A DNA stretch of 64,000 bases from Streptomyces sp. WZ-12 (GCF_028898845.1 NZ_CP118574.1:8419001-8483000); one strand, 5' to 3'; positions 33,053-42,942 are shown, counted from the first letter of the stretch. The notes: a model not told the origin generated them from the sequence alone. Numbers and translations are program-made.

Positions 33053-34492
33053 TCAGCGTGCGGGGAGTCCCGTGCGGGCCAACTCGCGGGCCTCCTCCAC
33101 GGATTCCACCGCGGGGGCGGAGCCGGGCAGGGGACGGCGGGCGGACTCCGCCGCGAAGTAGCAGGCGACGGCGCCTATCGCGCCGGCGGCCATCAGGTAG
33201 TAGCCGGGCACGTTGACGTCTCCGGTGGCCTCCACCAGGAGGGCGTTGATGACGGCGGTGGTGCCACCGAACAGCGAGACCGAGAGGTTGAAGCCGATCG
33301 ACAGGCCGCCGTACCGGATCTCGGTCGGGAACAGTGCGGGCAGCGCGGAGGGGACGGTGCTGTTGAAGCAGAGCAGCATCAACGACATCAGGGCCAGACC
33401 GAGCAAGACGGAGGTCAGCGTGTTCTGTTGGATCAGGAGCACCGAGGGCACGCCGAGCAGGATCAGCATGCCGCAGCCGAAGTACATCACCGGCTTGCGG
33501 CCGATGCGGTCGGAGAGCCGGCCGACGAAGGTGATGAGCACCATGCCCAAGGCCAGGACGGAGATCTCCAGGATCTGTGCCCAGGTGGCGCTCACCGAGG
33601 GGGCGAACTTGGCGATGTACTCCAACATGTACGTGGTGAGCATGTAGTTGACCACGTTGAAGACCAGCACCAGGCCCATACAGACCAGCATCGGCCGCCA
33701 GTAGTTGGTGAAGATCCTGCGGATCTCCTTCAGGGTCTGGTTGCCCTCGCGGCCCTTGGTCTCCGCGACCACCGCCTGGAAGGCCGGAGTGTCCTCCAAT
33801 TTCAGGCGGAGGTAGAGACCGATGACGCCGATGGGGCCGGAGATGAGGAACGGTATGCGCCAACCCCAGGAGAGCAGGGCCTCGTGGGACATCACGCCGG
33901 GCAGTTGGATGACCAGGCCGGCCACTCCACCGAACAGATAGCCGGTCAGGGTGCCGAACTCCAGCCAACTGCCCAGGAATCCGCGCTTCTTGTCGGGGGC
34001 GTATTCGGCGATGAAGGTCATCGCCCCGCCGTACTCACCACCGGTGGAGAATCCCTGGATCAGCCGCGCGAGCAACATCAGCAGGGGAGCGGCCGGTCCC
34101 ATGGTCTCGTAACCGGGGATGAAGGCGATGGCGAAGGTGCCGATGGCCATCATGATGACGGTGATGGAGAGGACCTTGGTGCGGCCGATGCGGTCGCCGA
34201 GCGGGCCGAAGAACATGCCGCCGATCGGGCGCACCAGGAAGGCGACGGCGAACAGGCCGAGGGTGCCGATCGTGCCGATGGTCTGACCCGCGCCGGTGAA
34301 GAAGACCGCGGTGAGCACGGGGGTCAGGTTGGCGAAGACACCGAAGTCGAACCACTCGGTGACGTTTCCGATCGCCGCTGCGCCAATCGCCCTTCTCGTC
34401 ACATCAGGGTTGGTGACGGTTATTTCTTCAACTTTCAGCGAGTTTCGGCTCGCGGCTTCGGTATCGGCATGATCGGCGTGTTCAGCCGGCAC
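33053..34492 (-). CDS. MHS-family MFS transporter (ProP-like)
   Basis: A 479-residue 12-helix major-facilitator protein of the metabolite:H+ symporter subgroup. Motifs include GNVTEWFDFGVFANLTP, GGMFFGPLGDRIGRTKVL, ARLIQGFSTGGEYGGAMTFI and GRLSDRIGRKPVMYFG. Relatives carry proline/glycine betaine, alpha-ketoglutarate, citrate or shikimate. GFSTGGEYGG and the EWFDF segment are typical of the ProP branch, so an osmoprotectant or organic-acid symporter is most likely. The GTG start has GAGGAG six bases upstream. No enzyme gene is adjacent to indicate the substrate. Confidence 0.9.
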   Translation of the reverse strand: MPAEHADHADTEAASRNSLKVEEITVTNPDVTRRAIGAAAIGNVTEWFDFGVFANLTPVLTAVFFTGAGQTIGTIGTLGLFAVAFLVRPIGGMFFGPLGDRIGRTKVLSITVIMMAIGTFAIAFIPGYETMGPAAPLLMLLARLIQGFSTGGEYGGAMTFIAEYAPDKKRGFLGSWLEFGTLTGYLFGGVAGLVIQLPGVMSHEALLSWGWRIPFLISGPIGVIGLYLRLKLEDTPAFQAVVAETKGREGNQTLKEIRRIFTNYWRPMLVCMGLVLVFNVVNYMLTTYMLEYIAKFAPSVSATWAQILEISVLALGMVLITFVGRLSDRIGRKPVMYFGCGMLILLGVPSVLLIQQNTLTSVLLGLALMSLMLLCFNSTVPSALPALFPTEIRYGGLSIGFNLSVSLFGGTTAVINALLVEATGDVNVPGYYLMAAGAIGAVACYFAAESARRPLPGSAPAVESVEEARELARTGLPAR

Positions 34493-35042
34493 AAATTACT
34501 CCTCAAACCTCGCTTGCGGGAGCGCCGTTGGGGACGCTTCGACACGGCGTGTGCGGCCCGGCACGGTGTGTGCGACATGGGGCGCAAGGCGGCGCTCCGC
34601 GCCATTCTCTGAAAGTCATCGGAGGGTTGTCTTACTTTTTGCTCTGTTGTGATGTGGGTGGGCTCCGGCCTTTGCGTTGCGTGTTCGATGAATCGCCGCT
34701 GTGGGGCCGCGATTTGATGTGAAGGCGCATGCGGCCGCGACTCCGGCAGTCGCTACGTGCGTCGGAACGGCGAGAAGAATTGGTTAAGTTGACGCCGTCG
34801 GGGTATACGGCGGCGCATCTTTAGTGTTTCTACGCGCCGGCCTCAGCGGGAAGTTGGGCCGACATCGCGCCATGCGGTCTGCCGTGGGGACTCCGGGCGA
34901 CCGATCGTCGGAGCATCGGTGTTGGCGCGGCACTGTCCCCGCGTCAACGCCCTTACGCGGGCGCATGGTTCGCCTGAACAACGCCAGGAGCTGCTGGAGG
35001 GTGCACGAGATCGGGGGAGTGGGGTTGGCGAAGGTGCGGGGG
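34493..35042. other. intergenic region, relatively AT-rich near 34620-34840
   Basis: No open frame of these 550 bp shows family similarity. The left part carries the MHS transporter leader and presumably its promoter. I see no tRNA, riboswitch or repeat. Confidence 0.5.
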
Positions 35043-35318
35043 TTAAGACTGTGCCCCCTGGGGTGAGCCGCCACCGGGGGCGCGTTCCGGAGTGTGCGCG
35101 GGGCCTGCGAGCGCCTGCTGCACCACGCAGACGGCGAGCGGGAGCATCAGACGGGCGAGGGGGCCCGCACCCGCCGCGTCGGCGGCACTGGACACGACGG
35201 GCCCGGCATGGGCCAACGCCCGCCGCAGCAGGGGGCGTAGCGCGTCGGGGGTGATGTCGGGTACGGCGAGGGTGAGGCCGGTAGCGGCCAGGTTGGGCCA
35301 TGTCAGGTGAATGCGCAC
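35043..35318 (-). CDS. small hypothetical protein
   Basis: A 91-residue protein from the GTG at 35318, which has GGAG six bases upstream. The sequence VRIHLTWPNLAATGLTLAVP, ALRPLLRRALAHAG and ARLMLPLAVCVVQQALAG is mildly hydrophobic with regular helices, unlike the surrounding shadow frames. I do not recognise a family. It is divergent from the P-type ATPase transcription unit. Confidence 0.5.
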   Translation of the reverse strand: MRIHLTWPNLAATGLTLAVPDITPDALRPLLRRALAHAGPVVSSAADAAGAGPLARLMLPLAVCVVQQALAGPAHTPERAPGGGSPQGAQS

Positions 35319-35897
35319 AGCAGGCTCCGAGGGGGAACGGGCCCGGCCGCGCACACCGGCAGGAAGCAACCACGCGCCGTGCCTCAGCGCCTCGCGGGCA
35401 GGGGCGGCGTGTGGAGGGGGGTGAGCGGCGTCAGCGGCGGCCGGGCGGTGACGGGCGGGTCGGCCTGGGAAAAACGGGGTCCGGACTATGCCAGGGACTC
35501 AAGCCCCTCACCTCCTCGCGGCCTGGGCACCCGTGGGTGCCGGACATGGGCCGAGGAGCCTCCGCGACGCGGGTAGGCACCTCTCTCGTCACAGCTTCAG
35601 CACTGCGCGGCGTATTCCCGGCCGACGTTGGCCGGGCAGCCGCTTGGGCGCACCCCTTAATCCGGGGCGAGCTGTCCTGACCCGGGGCGTCTCTCGACGT
35701 TCGGGGTCAGCGGCCTGTGTCCGCGCAGACGCCTCACCTAACGAGGTGCTGCACATGTCGAGAATCACGAACGCGCACGGACACTGTCAAGCACGGACAG
35801 CGTCAAGGCACGTTTACGGAGACCGTAGGCGACGTAGGTAAACGCCAAGGGAACACGGCGAGTTGGTGACGTGTTCGTACCGGAAACAGGAGATCTT
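35319..35897. other. long leader/control region upstream of the P-type ATPase unit
   Basis: These 579 bp contain no credible gene. A DosR-like palindrome lies at 35494-35507 and another short inverted repeat, GTTTAC...GTAAAC, near 35812-35842, so the region probably regulates the small membrane protein and ATPase. A plus-strand frame from 35488 is Arg-rich and dismissed as a shadow. Confidence 0.5.
35494..35507 (+). promoter_or_regulatory. DosR/DevR-like box
   Basis: GGGACTCAAGCCCC differs at one position from the dormancy-box half-sites in GGGACT-NN-AGTCCC. In mycobacteria DosR drives CtpF-type P-ATPase genes under hypoxia, which makes the match in this position suggestive. It lies about 390 bp before the first gene, further than usual, so its relevance is uncertain. 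Confidence 0.4.
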
Positions 35898-36359
35898 GTG
35901 AGCGAGAGCGCCCATTTACCTCCCCCGTCCTCGTCGCGCCCGGTGGAGCGCTCGGGCCCCATGGGGGCGGTACAGGCGGTGGTGAACCACGTCCCCGGTG
36001 CCTCCCTGGCGAAAGGGGCCTTGGACGGGGCCTTGGAGGTGGTCGGTTCGGTGTCTCCCGCGACGCGTCGGGTCGCGGTGTATGCCGGTGTCGGCATCCT
36101 GGGTGCGGTGGGCTTGGTCGAGTGGCCGGTGGCGGCCGCAGGCGCCGCGGTCGTGTGGCTGACTCAGCAGAACCCCGGTAAGAGCGACGGGGCAGACGCC
36201 GTGCCGACCGGTGCACAGCAGCGGTCGGCAACGGCCCCTGCCACTGCCGACAAGCGGGCGAAGGGCGCGCGGAAGTCGCGATCGCCGCAGGCGCACGGCC
36301 GGCGCGACGGCGCGGTGCCGATCGACGCCGAAACGCCGTCGAGGCAGGCGGCCGGCTGA
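35898..36359 (+). CDS. small protein with one hydrophobic stretch preceding the P-type ATPase
   Basis: A 153-residue protein starting at GTG 35898 with AGGAGATCTT upstream. It has a helix GAVQAVVNHVPGASLAKGAL, a hydrophobic stretch VAVYAGVGILGAVGLVEWPV...AAAGAAVVWLTQQNPG (about residues 58-96) and a basic, low-complexity tail. Small proteins of this shape (similar in layout to mycobacterial DUF1490 proteins) commonly sit next to Ctp-type ATPases and may tether or chaperone metal ions. It is 103 bp upstream of the ATPase and very likely co-transcribed. Confidence 0.7.
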   Translation: MSESAHLPPPSSSRPVERSGPMGAVQAVVNHVPGASLAKGALDGALEVVGSVSPATRRVAVYAGVGILGAVGLVEWPVAAAGAAVVWLTQQNPGKSDGADAVPTGAQQRSATAPATADKRAKGARKSRSPQAHGRRDGAVPIDAETPSRQAAG

Positions 36360-36462
36360 CCCGCCCGCCACCAATCCGTCGGCCGCCCGGCCGTCCCGGG
36401 CATGGCTCTTTCTCCCCGCACCGCGGTCCCGACCGGTGTGGCTCTCTCGCGAAAGTAGGACA

Positions 36463-39400
36463 GTGGTTCTGCGATTACTGACCGGCCTGCCTGCGGCCGG
36501 CCTCGGTGTGGCGCTCGCCGTTCCGGCCCGGGTCGTCACGCATCTCGCTTCCCCGGCCGACGCGCTCCGGCGAGGCGCTGCCGAACTCTCCTCCACCGGC
36601 GTGCGCACCGCGGCGAGCGCCGCGGCCGAGGCGTCGGCGACGGCCGTGCGCATGGCCCGGGTAGCCCGCAACGCGCTTGCCCCTGCGGACGGTTGCTGGC
36701 GGGCCGGCAGCCGTCTGCAACTGCCCCTGCGTCCGCACCCCGGGGCCGCCGATACTGCGCCCCTGGAGGAGGCTGCGGAGAAGGTGGCCGCCGCCTTGCT
36801 GGAGCATCCCGATGTCCTCCTTGCCTATTGGGACGGCAGGCTGTCCCGGCTGGTGGTGCGGGCGACCGACGAGGCCCTGGTCGGCACCGTCGAACGCCGG
36901 GCGACGGAGCTGGCCGCCCGGTACGGACTGGAAGACTCCGACGGGACGGCGGAACCACACCTTCCGCACCCGGGGAGCGCCGCCGATGTGCGTGCTGCGG
37001 CGATGGTCCTGGCCTGCGACGCGGCGGGCATCGCCACGGCGTTGACGACACAGGTGATGCGGTTGCAGAAGTCGCCGCGGCTGGTCACCGCGGCGGTGAC
37101 GCTGCTCCGGGAGGACTCCCGGGTCCGCGACGTGCTGCGCCGCCGGCTCGGTACGACCGGCACCGACCTGGTGCTGGCCGCGGTCAACGCCGCCACGCAC
37201 GGTCTGGGCCAGTCGCCGACCGCGCTCGTGCTGGACGGGGCGCTGCGGACGGGGCAGTTGGCGGAGGCGCTGGCCCGAGCCGCCGCGTTCGACGCCGCAC
37301 ACGACAGCCTCTGCCTGCCGGACCGGCCGAGCCTGTCCGGGGCCGGGCTGTCCCGGCCACCGCTCCGGCGGAATCCGGGCGAGGAGTACGCCGACACCGC
37401 GGTCACGGGAAGCCTCGTGGGAGCAGCCGCAACGCTGGTGTTCACCCGCAGCCTGGCCGGTGCCGCGGAAGCGGTCCTGGCCGGATCACCGAAGGCGGCA
37501 CGCTACGGCCCCACGGCCTTCACGGCCGCCGTGGGCAGCGCCCTGGCCCAGGGCGGAGTGCTGGTCCGCAGCGTCGAGCGGCTGCGCCGACTGGAACTCG
37601 TGGACACCGTGGTTCTGCACCCCGGAGCCCTGCGCAGCCCACGGCGGACGGTCCTCGACGTCGACCCCGGCACGTCTTCGTGGGACCACGACCGGCTCTG
37701 GCACGCCGCGACCGCGGCGCTGCGCGGCGTCGACGACGCGGCCGGTGGCGCCAACCGGCCTGCGGTGAGCCTCCGTTTGGCCTCCGACAACGAGCCGGCG
37801 GACACCGGTTTGATGATCGCCTCCACGGGTGGGGAGGACATCGGCACCGTGCTCGTCGGGTGGGAGCTCGACCCGCGAGCCGAGTCGGTGTTGGACGCCG
37901 CCCGCCGGGCCGGCCTGAACGTCGTGATGGTGGACGACCCCTCCCTCGGCGACTTCGCGTCACTGGCGGACACGGTCGTCGCCCCCGAACGGCCGTTGGC
38001 CGAGGTCGTGCGCGGGCTGCAGGACGACGGCAAAGTGGTGGTGACCGTCACGCGCATCGACCACGAGGACGCCGGGAGCCACAAGGTGCTCGCGGGGCTG
38101 CTGGCCGGTGATCTCGCCGTGTCCGTCACCGATGGGCGCAGCACGGTGGTCTGGGATGCCGATGTCCTGGCGCTGAACGGTCTGGAGGGAGTGCGGCGGC
38201 TGCTGGCAGCCACCTCTGCCGCGCGCTCCGTCAGCCGTCGTTCCACGGTCCTCGCTCAGTCCGGGACGGCGCTGTCCGGGCTCTTGGTGGTCACGGGAGG
38301 CTCGCCCGCCCGACGCATGCTCCTGCCGACCGGGGTCCGGCTCAGCCCCGTCAACGCGGCGGCCGGTGCGGCCCTGTTCTCGGGGTGGCGGGCCGCGTAC
38401 GGCTCGCTCGGCCGCCGAGCGCCCCACCCGGGTCCGCGCGTACCGTGGCACGCCCTGCACCCCGACGAGGCACTGTCCCGGCTGGCCAGCATGCCCCGAA
38501 CCGCCCCCACGATGCTGTCGCGGCTGCGCACCGGCGCGGATGCCGCGGCCCGATTACCGGTCTTCGCCCCGGCGCGCCTCACGATGTCCTTGGTCGCGGC
38601 CGTGCGCGCGGAACTCGACGACCCCCTCACCCCCGTGCTCGCGGTCGGCGCGGCAGCCTCGGCGGTCCTCGGGTCCACCGTCGACGCCCTCCTGGTCACC
38701 GGGGCGTTGGGAATGAACGCCATGGTGGGCGGGGTGCAACGAGTGCGCGCCGAGCGCGCGTTGGCCGCCCTCGCGGTGGGCCAGCGACAGACGGCCCGGC
38801 GCATCACCGACTCCCGGGCGGGGGCGACGGCGGTCGTCGACGCCGCCCGGCTGAAGCCAGGCGACCTGATCGAACTGGCCACCGGCGACGTGGTGCCCGC
38901 CGATGCCCGACTCCTGGCAGCCGTCGACATGGAGGTCGACGAATCCGCCCTGACGGGCGAGTCGTTGCCGACCCGCAAACAGGTGGCCCCCACACCACGC
39001 GCGGCCGTGGCGGACCGCAGTTGCATGGTCTACGAAGGCACGACCGTGGTCGCGGGCCGCGGCCGGGCCGTCGTGGTCGGCACCGGTGACCAGACCCAGG
39101 CCGGACGCGCCGCGTCCCTGGCCTCGCGGGCTCCGGCCGCGGCCGGGGTACAGGCACGGTTGCAGGAACTGACGAAGAGGGTGCTGCCGCTCACCCTCGC
39201 CGGCGGGGCGGCCGTCACCGCACTGTCCCTGCTGCGCGGGCGCCCGGTACGCGAAGCCGTCGGTGGCGGCGTGGCGGTGGCCGTGGCGGCGGTCCCGGAA
39301 GGTCTCCCGCTCGTGGCGACGGTCGCGCAGATGGCTGCGGCGCGCCGGCTCAGCAGGCGCGGGGTACTGGTGCGCACCCCGCGCACCCTGGAGGCGCTGG

Positions 39401-41016
39401 GCCGTATCGACACCATCTGCTTCGACAAGACCGGCACCCTGACCGAGAACCGGCTGCACGTCGTGCACCTCGTCACCGCCCAGGGCGTCACCCACGCCGC
39501 CAACGCCCCCGAAGCCGCCGCGGTGTTGCAGGCCGCGGCCCGTGCCTGCCCGCGCCCCGACGAGACGGGAGTGCACGCACACGCCACCGACGAAGCCGTC
39601 CTGGCCGCGGCCCAGGACGACCCGGACTGGCTGCAGATCGACGCCCAGCCCTTCGAAGCCAGCCGCGGCTACGCCGCCGCCCTCGGACAGCACACCGCGG
39701 ACGGTGGCGCGCACCTGATGGTGATCAAGGGTGCACCGGAAGTCGTGCTGCCGTGCTGCGCGGACGTCCCCGCCGATGCGGAGGAGAGCGCACACTCCCT
39801 GGCAAGCCAAGGGCTGCGCGTGCTGGCCGTCGCCCGGCGCCGGCTCGCTCCCGACGAAGCGCCCGACGCGCTGGACGAGCCCCTGACACGGCTGGAGTTC
39901 CTGGGGTTCGTGGCACTGGCCGACACTCCGCGGGCCGGCTCCGCTCCACTGGTGGCCGGGCTGCGCCAGGCCGGGCTACGACCGGTGATCCTCACCGGCG
40001 ACCACCCGCAGACCGCCCGGGCCATCGCGGTGGCCCTGGGCTGGCCGCAGGACGTCACCGTGGTCACCGGTCACCGGCTGTCCGCCCTCGACCGGGCCGG
40101 CCGGGCCGAACTCCTGCGGGACTGCGGCGTGGTGGCCCGCGTCGCCCCTGAGCAGAAGCTCCAGGTCATCGAGGCGCTCCGGGAAGCGGGGCGCGTGGTG
40201 GCCATGGTCGGCGACGGCGCGAACGACGCCGCGGCGATCCGCGCCGCCGACGTCGGTGTCGGCATCGCGGCACGCGGATCGGCCGCGGCGCGCAACGCGG
40301 CGGACCTGGTCATCACGGGGGACGAACTGTCCGTCCTCGTCGACGCCGTGGCCGAGGGCCGGGCCCTGTGGCGGAGCGTGGCCGATGCCATCAGCATCCT
40401 GATCGGCGGCAACTTCGGCGAGGTCGGCTTCACCGTGCTCGGCACCCTGCTCGACGGCGCCTCCCCGCTGTCCACACGGCAGTTGCTGCTGGTCAACCTC
40501 CTCACCGACATGTTCCCGGCGATGGCCGTGGCGGTCACCCCGCAGGACGAGGAGCCGGGCGAAGAAACGTCCCTGCCCGGCGATGCGCCGGTGGGCATCG
40601 CCGCCCTCGGTGCCCCGCTGACCCGGCAGATCCGCCAACGCGGCCTGGTCACCGGGCTGGGCGCGACCACGGCATGGCTGGTCGGCCGGCTCACCCCGGG
40701 CTCGGCCCGGCGGACCAGCACCATGGCACTGTGCGGAGTGGTCGGAGCCCAACTCACCCAGACCATCAGGGGCCGACAGCGCAGCCCCCTGGTGATGGCG
40801 ACCGCCTTCGGCTCCGCCCTCGTCCTGGCCGGCATCGTCCAGACACCCGTGGTCAGCCACTTCTTCGGGTGCACACCACTGGGCCCGGTCGCCTGGACCG
40901 GGGTCGGCGCAGGCGTCGGCGCCGCCGCCCTCTCCCCGTGGGTATTGCCGCCCGCCGAACACCTACTGACCCGCCTGACAGCCACCCTGCGCCCAACCGT
41001 CCAGGTGACGCGCTGA
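36463..41016 (+). CDS. large cation-translocating P-type ATPase (CtpI/CtpH-like)
   Basis: A 1517-residue P-type ATPase. The catalytic C-terminal half has TGES (831-834), PEGLP in M4 (945-949), the phosphorylated Asp988 in DKTGTLT, the nucleotide-binding KGAPEVVL and the hinge GDGANDAAAIRAADVGVGI (1250 onward). PEGLP marks the P2-like ion site (Ca/Mn-type) rather than a CPx heavy-metal pump. The roughly 780-residue N-terminal extension is typical of mycobacterial CtpI and CtpH, which are of comparable length; it contains two degenerate HMA-like or regulatory segments (VLLAYWDGRLSRLVVRATDE). The ion is not predictable from sequence. Start GTG 36463 is the best of several weak choices. A perfect hairpin follows the stop. 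Confidence 0.88.
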   Translation: MVLRLLTGLPAAGLGVALAVPARVVTHLASPADALRRGAAELSSTGVRTAASAAAEASATAVRMARVARNALAPADGCWRAGSRLQLPLRPHPGAADTAPLEEAAEKVAAALLEHPDVLLAYWDGRLSRLVVRATDEALVGTVERRATELAARYGLEDSDGTAEPHLPHPGSAADVRAAAMVLACDAAGIATALTTQVMRLQKSPRLVTAAVTLLREDSRVRDVLRRRLGTTGTDLVLAAVNAATHGLGQSPTALVLDGALRTGQLAEALARAAAFDAAHDSLCLPDRPSLSGAGLSRPPLRRNPGEEYADTAVTGSLVGAAATLVFTRSLAGAAEAVLAGSPKAARYGPTAFTAAVGSALAQGGVLVRSVERLRRLELVDTVVLHPGALRSPRRTVLDVDPGTSSWDHDRLWHAATAALRGVDDAAGGANRPAVSLRLASDNEPADTGLMIASTGGEDIGTVLVGWELDPRAESVLDAARRAGLNVVMVDDPSLGDFASLADTVVAPERPLAEVVRGLQDDGKVVVTVTRIDHEDAGSHKVLAGLLAGDLAVSVTDGRSTVVWDADVLALNGLEGVRRLLAATSAARSVSRRSTVLAQSGTALSGLLVVTGGSPARRMLLPTGVRLSPVNAAAGAALFSGWRAAYGSLGRRAPHPGPRVPWHALHPDEALSRLASMPRTAPTMLSRLRTGADAAARLPVFAPARLTMSLVAAVRAELDDPLTPVLAVGAAASAVLGSTVDALLVTGALGMNAMVGGVQRVRAERALAALAVGQRQTARRITDSRAGATAVVDAARLKPGDLIELATGDVVPADARLLAAVDMEVDESALTGESLPTRKQVAPTPRAAVADRSCMVYEGTTVVAGRGRAVVVGTGDQTQAGRAASLASRAPAAAGVQARLQELTKRVLPLTLAGGAAVTALSLLRGRPVREAVGGGVAVAVAAVPEGLPLVATVAQMAAARRLSRRGVLVRTPRTLEALGRIDTICFDKTGTLTENRLHVVHLVTAQGVTHAANAPEAAAVLQAAARACPRPDETGVHAHATDEAVLAAAQDDPDWLQIDAQPFEASRGYAAALGQHTADGGAHLMVIKGAPEVVLPCCADVPADAEESAHSLASQGLRVLAVARRRLAPDEAPDALDEPLTRLEFLGFVALADTPRAGSAPLVAGLRQAGLRPVILTGDHPQTARAIAVALGWPQDVTVVTGHRLSALDRAGRAELLRDCGVVARVAPEQKLQVIEALREAGRVVAMVGDGANDAAAIRAADVGVGIAARGSAAARNAADLVITGDELSVLVDAVAEGRALWRSVADAISILIGGNFGEVGFTVLGTLLDGASPLSTRQLLLVNLLTDMFPAMAVAVTPQDEEPGEETSLPGDAPVGIAALGAPLTRQIRQRGLVTGLGATTAWLVGRLTPGSARRTSTMALCGVVGAQLTQTIRGRQRSPLVMATAFGSALVLAGIVQTPVVSHFFGCTPLGPVAWTGVGAGVGAAALSPWVLPPAEHLLTRLTATLRPTVQVTR

Positions 41017-41033
41017 CGCAGCGAGGGAGCTCG

Positions 41034-41063
41034 GGGGACGGGGCCGGCAGGTGCCCCGTCCCC
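41034..41063. terminator. strong terminator hairpin between convergent genes
   Basis: GGGGACGGGGC (41034-41044) pairs exactly with 41053-41063 across an 8-nt loop, 18 bp after the ATPase stop. It can serve both the ATPase and the convergent methyltransferase transcript. Confidence 0.8.
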
Positions 41064-41234
41064 TCCCGACATGTGCGCGCCACCCCGCTCTCGGCGTCGC
41101 GAACGGCGGTGGCGGCACTCACGTCGGTGGGTACCAGACCGGATTCTCACCGAATCCGGCCGATGCCCGGCCCTACCGAGCGGACCTCGTCCGGATCGAG
41201 TGCGGGCCCCAAGTCCGGCCACGGGCAGGGGCGT

Positions 41235-42257
41235 TCAGGGCGTCGGAGTCGCGGCGACGAGGACTACGTGGCTGCCCTGGCCGCGTTCGAGCAGGCGCAC
41301 CTGGAGCCCACAGTCGGCGAGTTGGTCGGCCACCGCCGCACTGTCCTGGTAGAGGTAGCGCCAGACCACCACGGTGTCGTCCGGCTCGAACGACACCGTG
41401 CGGCTGCCCCCTGCGGCGTCGAAGGTCACGGTGACCGGCTCCAGGAACCGTGCGCGGACGAAGATTTCGCTGCGCGCCCGGTCGAACCCCGATTCGGTGA
41501 CGTACCAGGAGCGGTCGATGGCAAGCAGGTCCAGTCCCGCGAGCTGCTGCGGCTTGTGTGCGTCTCCGACCTTGACCTGCTTCATGAACGCGGGCCTGTC
41601 GGCGCCGATGTCGATGCGCAGCGTCAGGAGCAGTACGTCGTGGTCGCTCATGGCGCTGCGCACGTGGCGGAGGACCTGGTGCGGTTCGGCGAAGTTGTAC
41701 AGCGTCCCGCCGGCCATGATGACGAAGCGGAACGGATCGCCACCGGGGTGCCCGGAGGCGCGCTCGGGCGCCAGGACCCGCTTGAGATCCGGCCCGGTGA
41801 AGTCGCCCTGCCACAGCTCGAAGTGCTCGGCGTGGTCCGGGAATTCGGATTGCAGGTTCTCCCTGGCGAGTTCGAGGATCTCGGCGCTGATGTCGACGGC
41901 GCGATAACCGGCCAGGCGGGTGCGCTCCACCAGGTGCCGGATCAGGCCGCGTACCGGACGCGTGGTGCCCGGCCCGAGATCGACGATCTGTATGGGGGAC
42001 GAGGGCGGGGCAAGGGCGAGGAGTTGCTCGGCGTGCCGGGTGAGGAGGCTGTTGATGTCACGGAGCATCGGCACGAGGTCGGGGTCGGACGGTACTTCGC
42101 CCGCCCGCCACATTTCGCTTCCCTCGCCGAGGTAGGTCAGTTGGTAGGGGAACTCGGCCCGGCGGCTGAGCGAATCGGCGACCGCATCCACCTGGGCAGC
42201 CGAGTAGAGGCGGGAGAAGTCCTCGCGCGGGGTCACCGCATGCCGTTGTATACCCAT
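41235..42257 (-). CDS. EgtD-like SAM-dependent methyltransferase (Methyltransf_33)
   Basis: A 340-residue methyltransferase related to histidine N-alpha-methyltransferase EgtD: IQIVDLGPGTTRPVRGLIRH, GYRAVDISAEILELARENL, HFELWQGDFTG, and LLLTLRIDIGADRP. It has the DUF2260 layout but lacks adjacent egtA, egtB and egtC genes, so ergothioneine synthesis is only one possibility; the family also includes tryptophan and other amine methyltransferases. TACTCT stands seven bases before the ATG, suggesting a leaderless mRNA. Convergent with the ATPase gene. Confidence 0.75.
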   Translation of the reverse strand: MGIQRHAVTPREDFSRLYSAAQVDAVADSLSRRAEFPYQLTYLGEGSEMWRAGEVPSDPDLVPMLRDINSLLTRHAEQLLALAPPSSPIQIVDLGPGTTRPVRGLIRHLVERTRLAGYRAVDISAEILELARENLQSEFPDHAEHFELWQGDFTGPDLKRVLAPERASGHPGGDPFRFVIMAGGTLYNFAEPHQVLRHVRSAMSDHDVLLLTLRIDIGADRPAFMKQVKVGDAHKPQQLAGLDLLAIDRSWYVTESGFDRARSEIFVRARFLEPVTVTFDAAGGSRTVSFEPDDTVVVWRYLYQDSAAVADQLADCGLQVRLLERGQGSHVVLVAATPTP

Positions 42258-42390
42258 GGCGCAGAGTAGATCGTCAGCCGTACGTGTCCGTCCAGCATGT
42301 GCTATGGCTTTTGGCTGAGTTCAGCCCACTCGGCGCCCGCAGCTGGAAATGCGGTTGCCGGCCAGCGGGCGCCTTGACAGGCTTCCGGAC

Positions 42391-42942
42391 GTGATCGTTG
42401 CCGAGAGGCCGGGCTGTCTGATCGTGACGGGGATGCCGGGGGCCGGGAAATCGACGGTGACCCGGCTGGTCGCCGCACGGCTGCCACGCTCCGCGCGGAT
42501 CGACGGTGACCAGATCAGCAGGCTCATCGTCGGCGGTCGGGTCGGGGCCCTTGGCGAGCCGGCCGACGAGGCGGCGCGGCAAGTGGACCTGTGCAACCGC
42601 AACCTGTGCGTGCTGGCGAACAACGTCTCCGACGCCGGTTTCACGCCTGTGATCGACTGGGTGATCCCCGACCGCAGGCAGTTGGACTTCTTCGTGAGCC
42701 TCCTCCCGGCTCGGCAGGTCCTGTTCGTCGTCCTCACGCCCGGCATTGAGGTGTGCCGGTACCGCAACACGATCCGGGACCCACGCGAGCGGTTCGACTT
42801 CGACGGCTATGAAGCTCTCGACGCCGACATGAAGCGCGAACTCGGCGCATGTGGCTGGTGGTTCGACACCGCGGCTCTCACCCCTGACCAAACCGCCGAT
42901 CAGGTCATCCGCGAGGCTCGTCATCGAGCCGTGGTGAGCTGA
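42391..42942 (+). CDS. small P-loop kinase/ATPase
   Basis: A 183-residue protein with Walker A GMPGAGKST (14-22), a Walker-B-like strand RQVLFVVLTPG and ARIDGDQISRLIVGG after it, as in chloramphenicol phosphotransferase-like and gluconate-kinase-like P-loop kinases. GTG 42391 is used because it starts just before the strand leading into the P-loop; the ATG upstream lacks a ribosome site. Substrate unknown; resistance or salvage kinases of this size are common. It converges with the GntR gene across 39 bp. Confidence 0.75.
   Translation: MIVAERPGCLIVTGMPGAGKSTVTRLVAARLPRSARIDGDQISRLIVGGRVGALGEPADEAARQVDLCNRNLCVLANNVSDAGFTPVIDWVIPDRRQLDFFVSLLPARQVLFVVLTPGIEVCRYRNTIRDPRERFDFDGYEALDADMKRELGACGWWFDTAALTPDQTADQVIREARHRAVVS

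Noticed and set aside
35488..35841. 117-residue plus-strand frame beginning at the DosR-like box
   Set aside because: Arg/Ser-rich composition and no ribosome site; treated as leader DNA.
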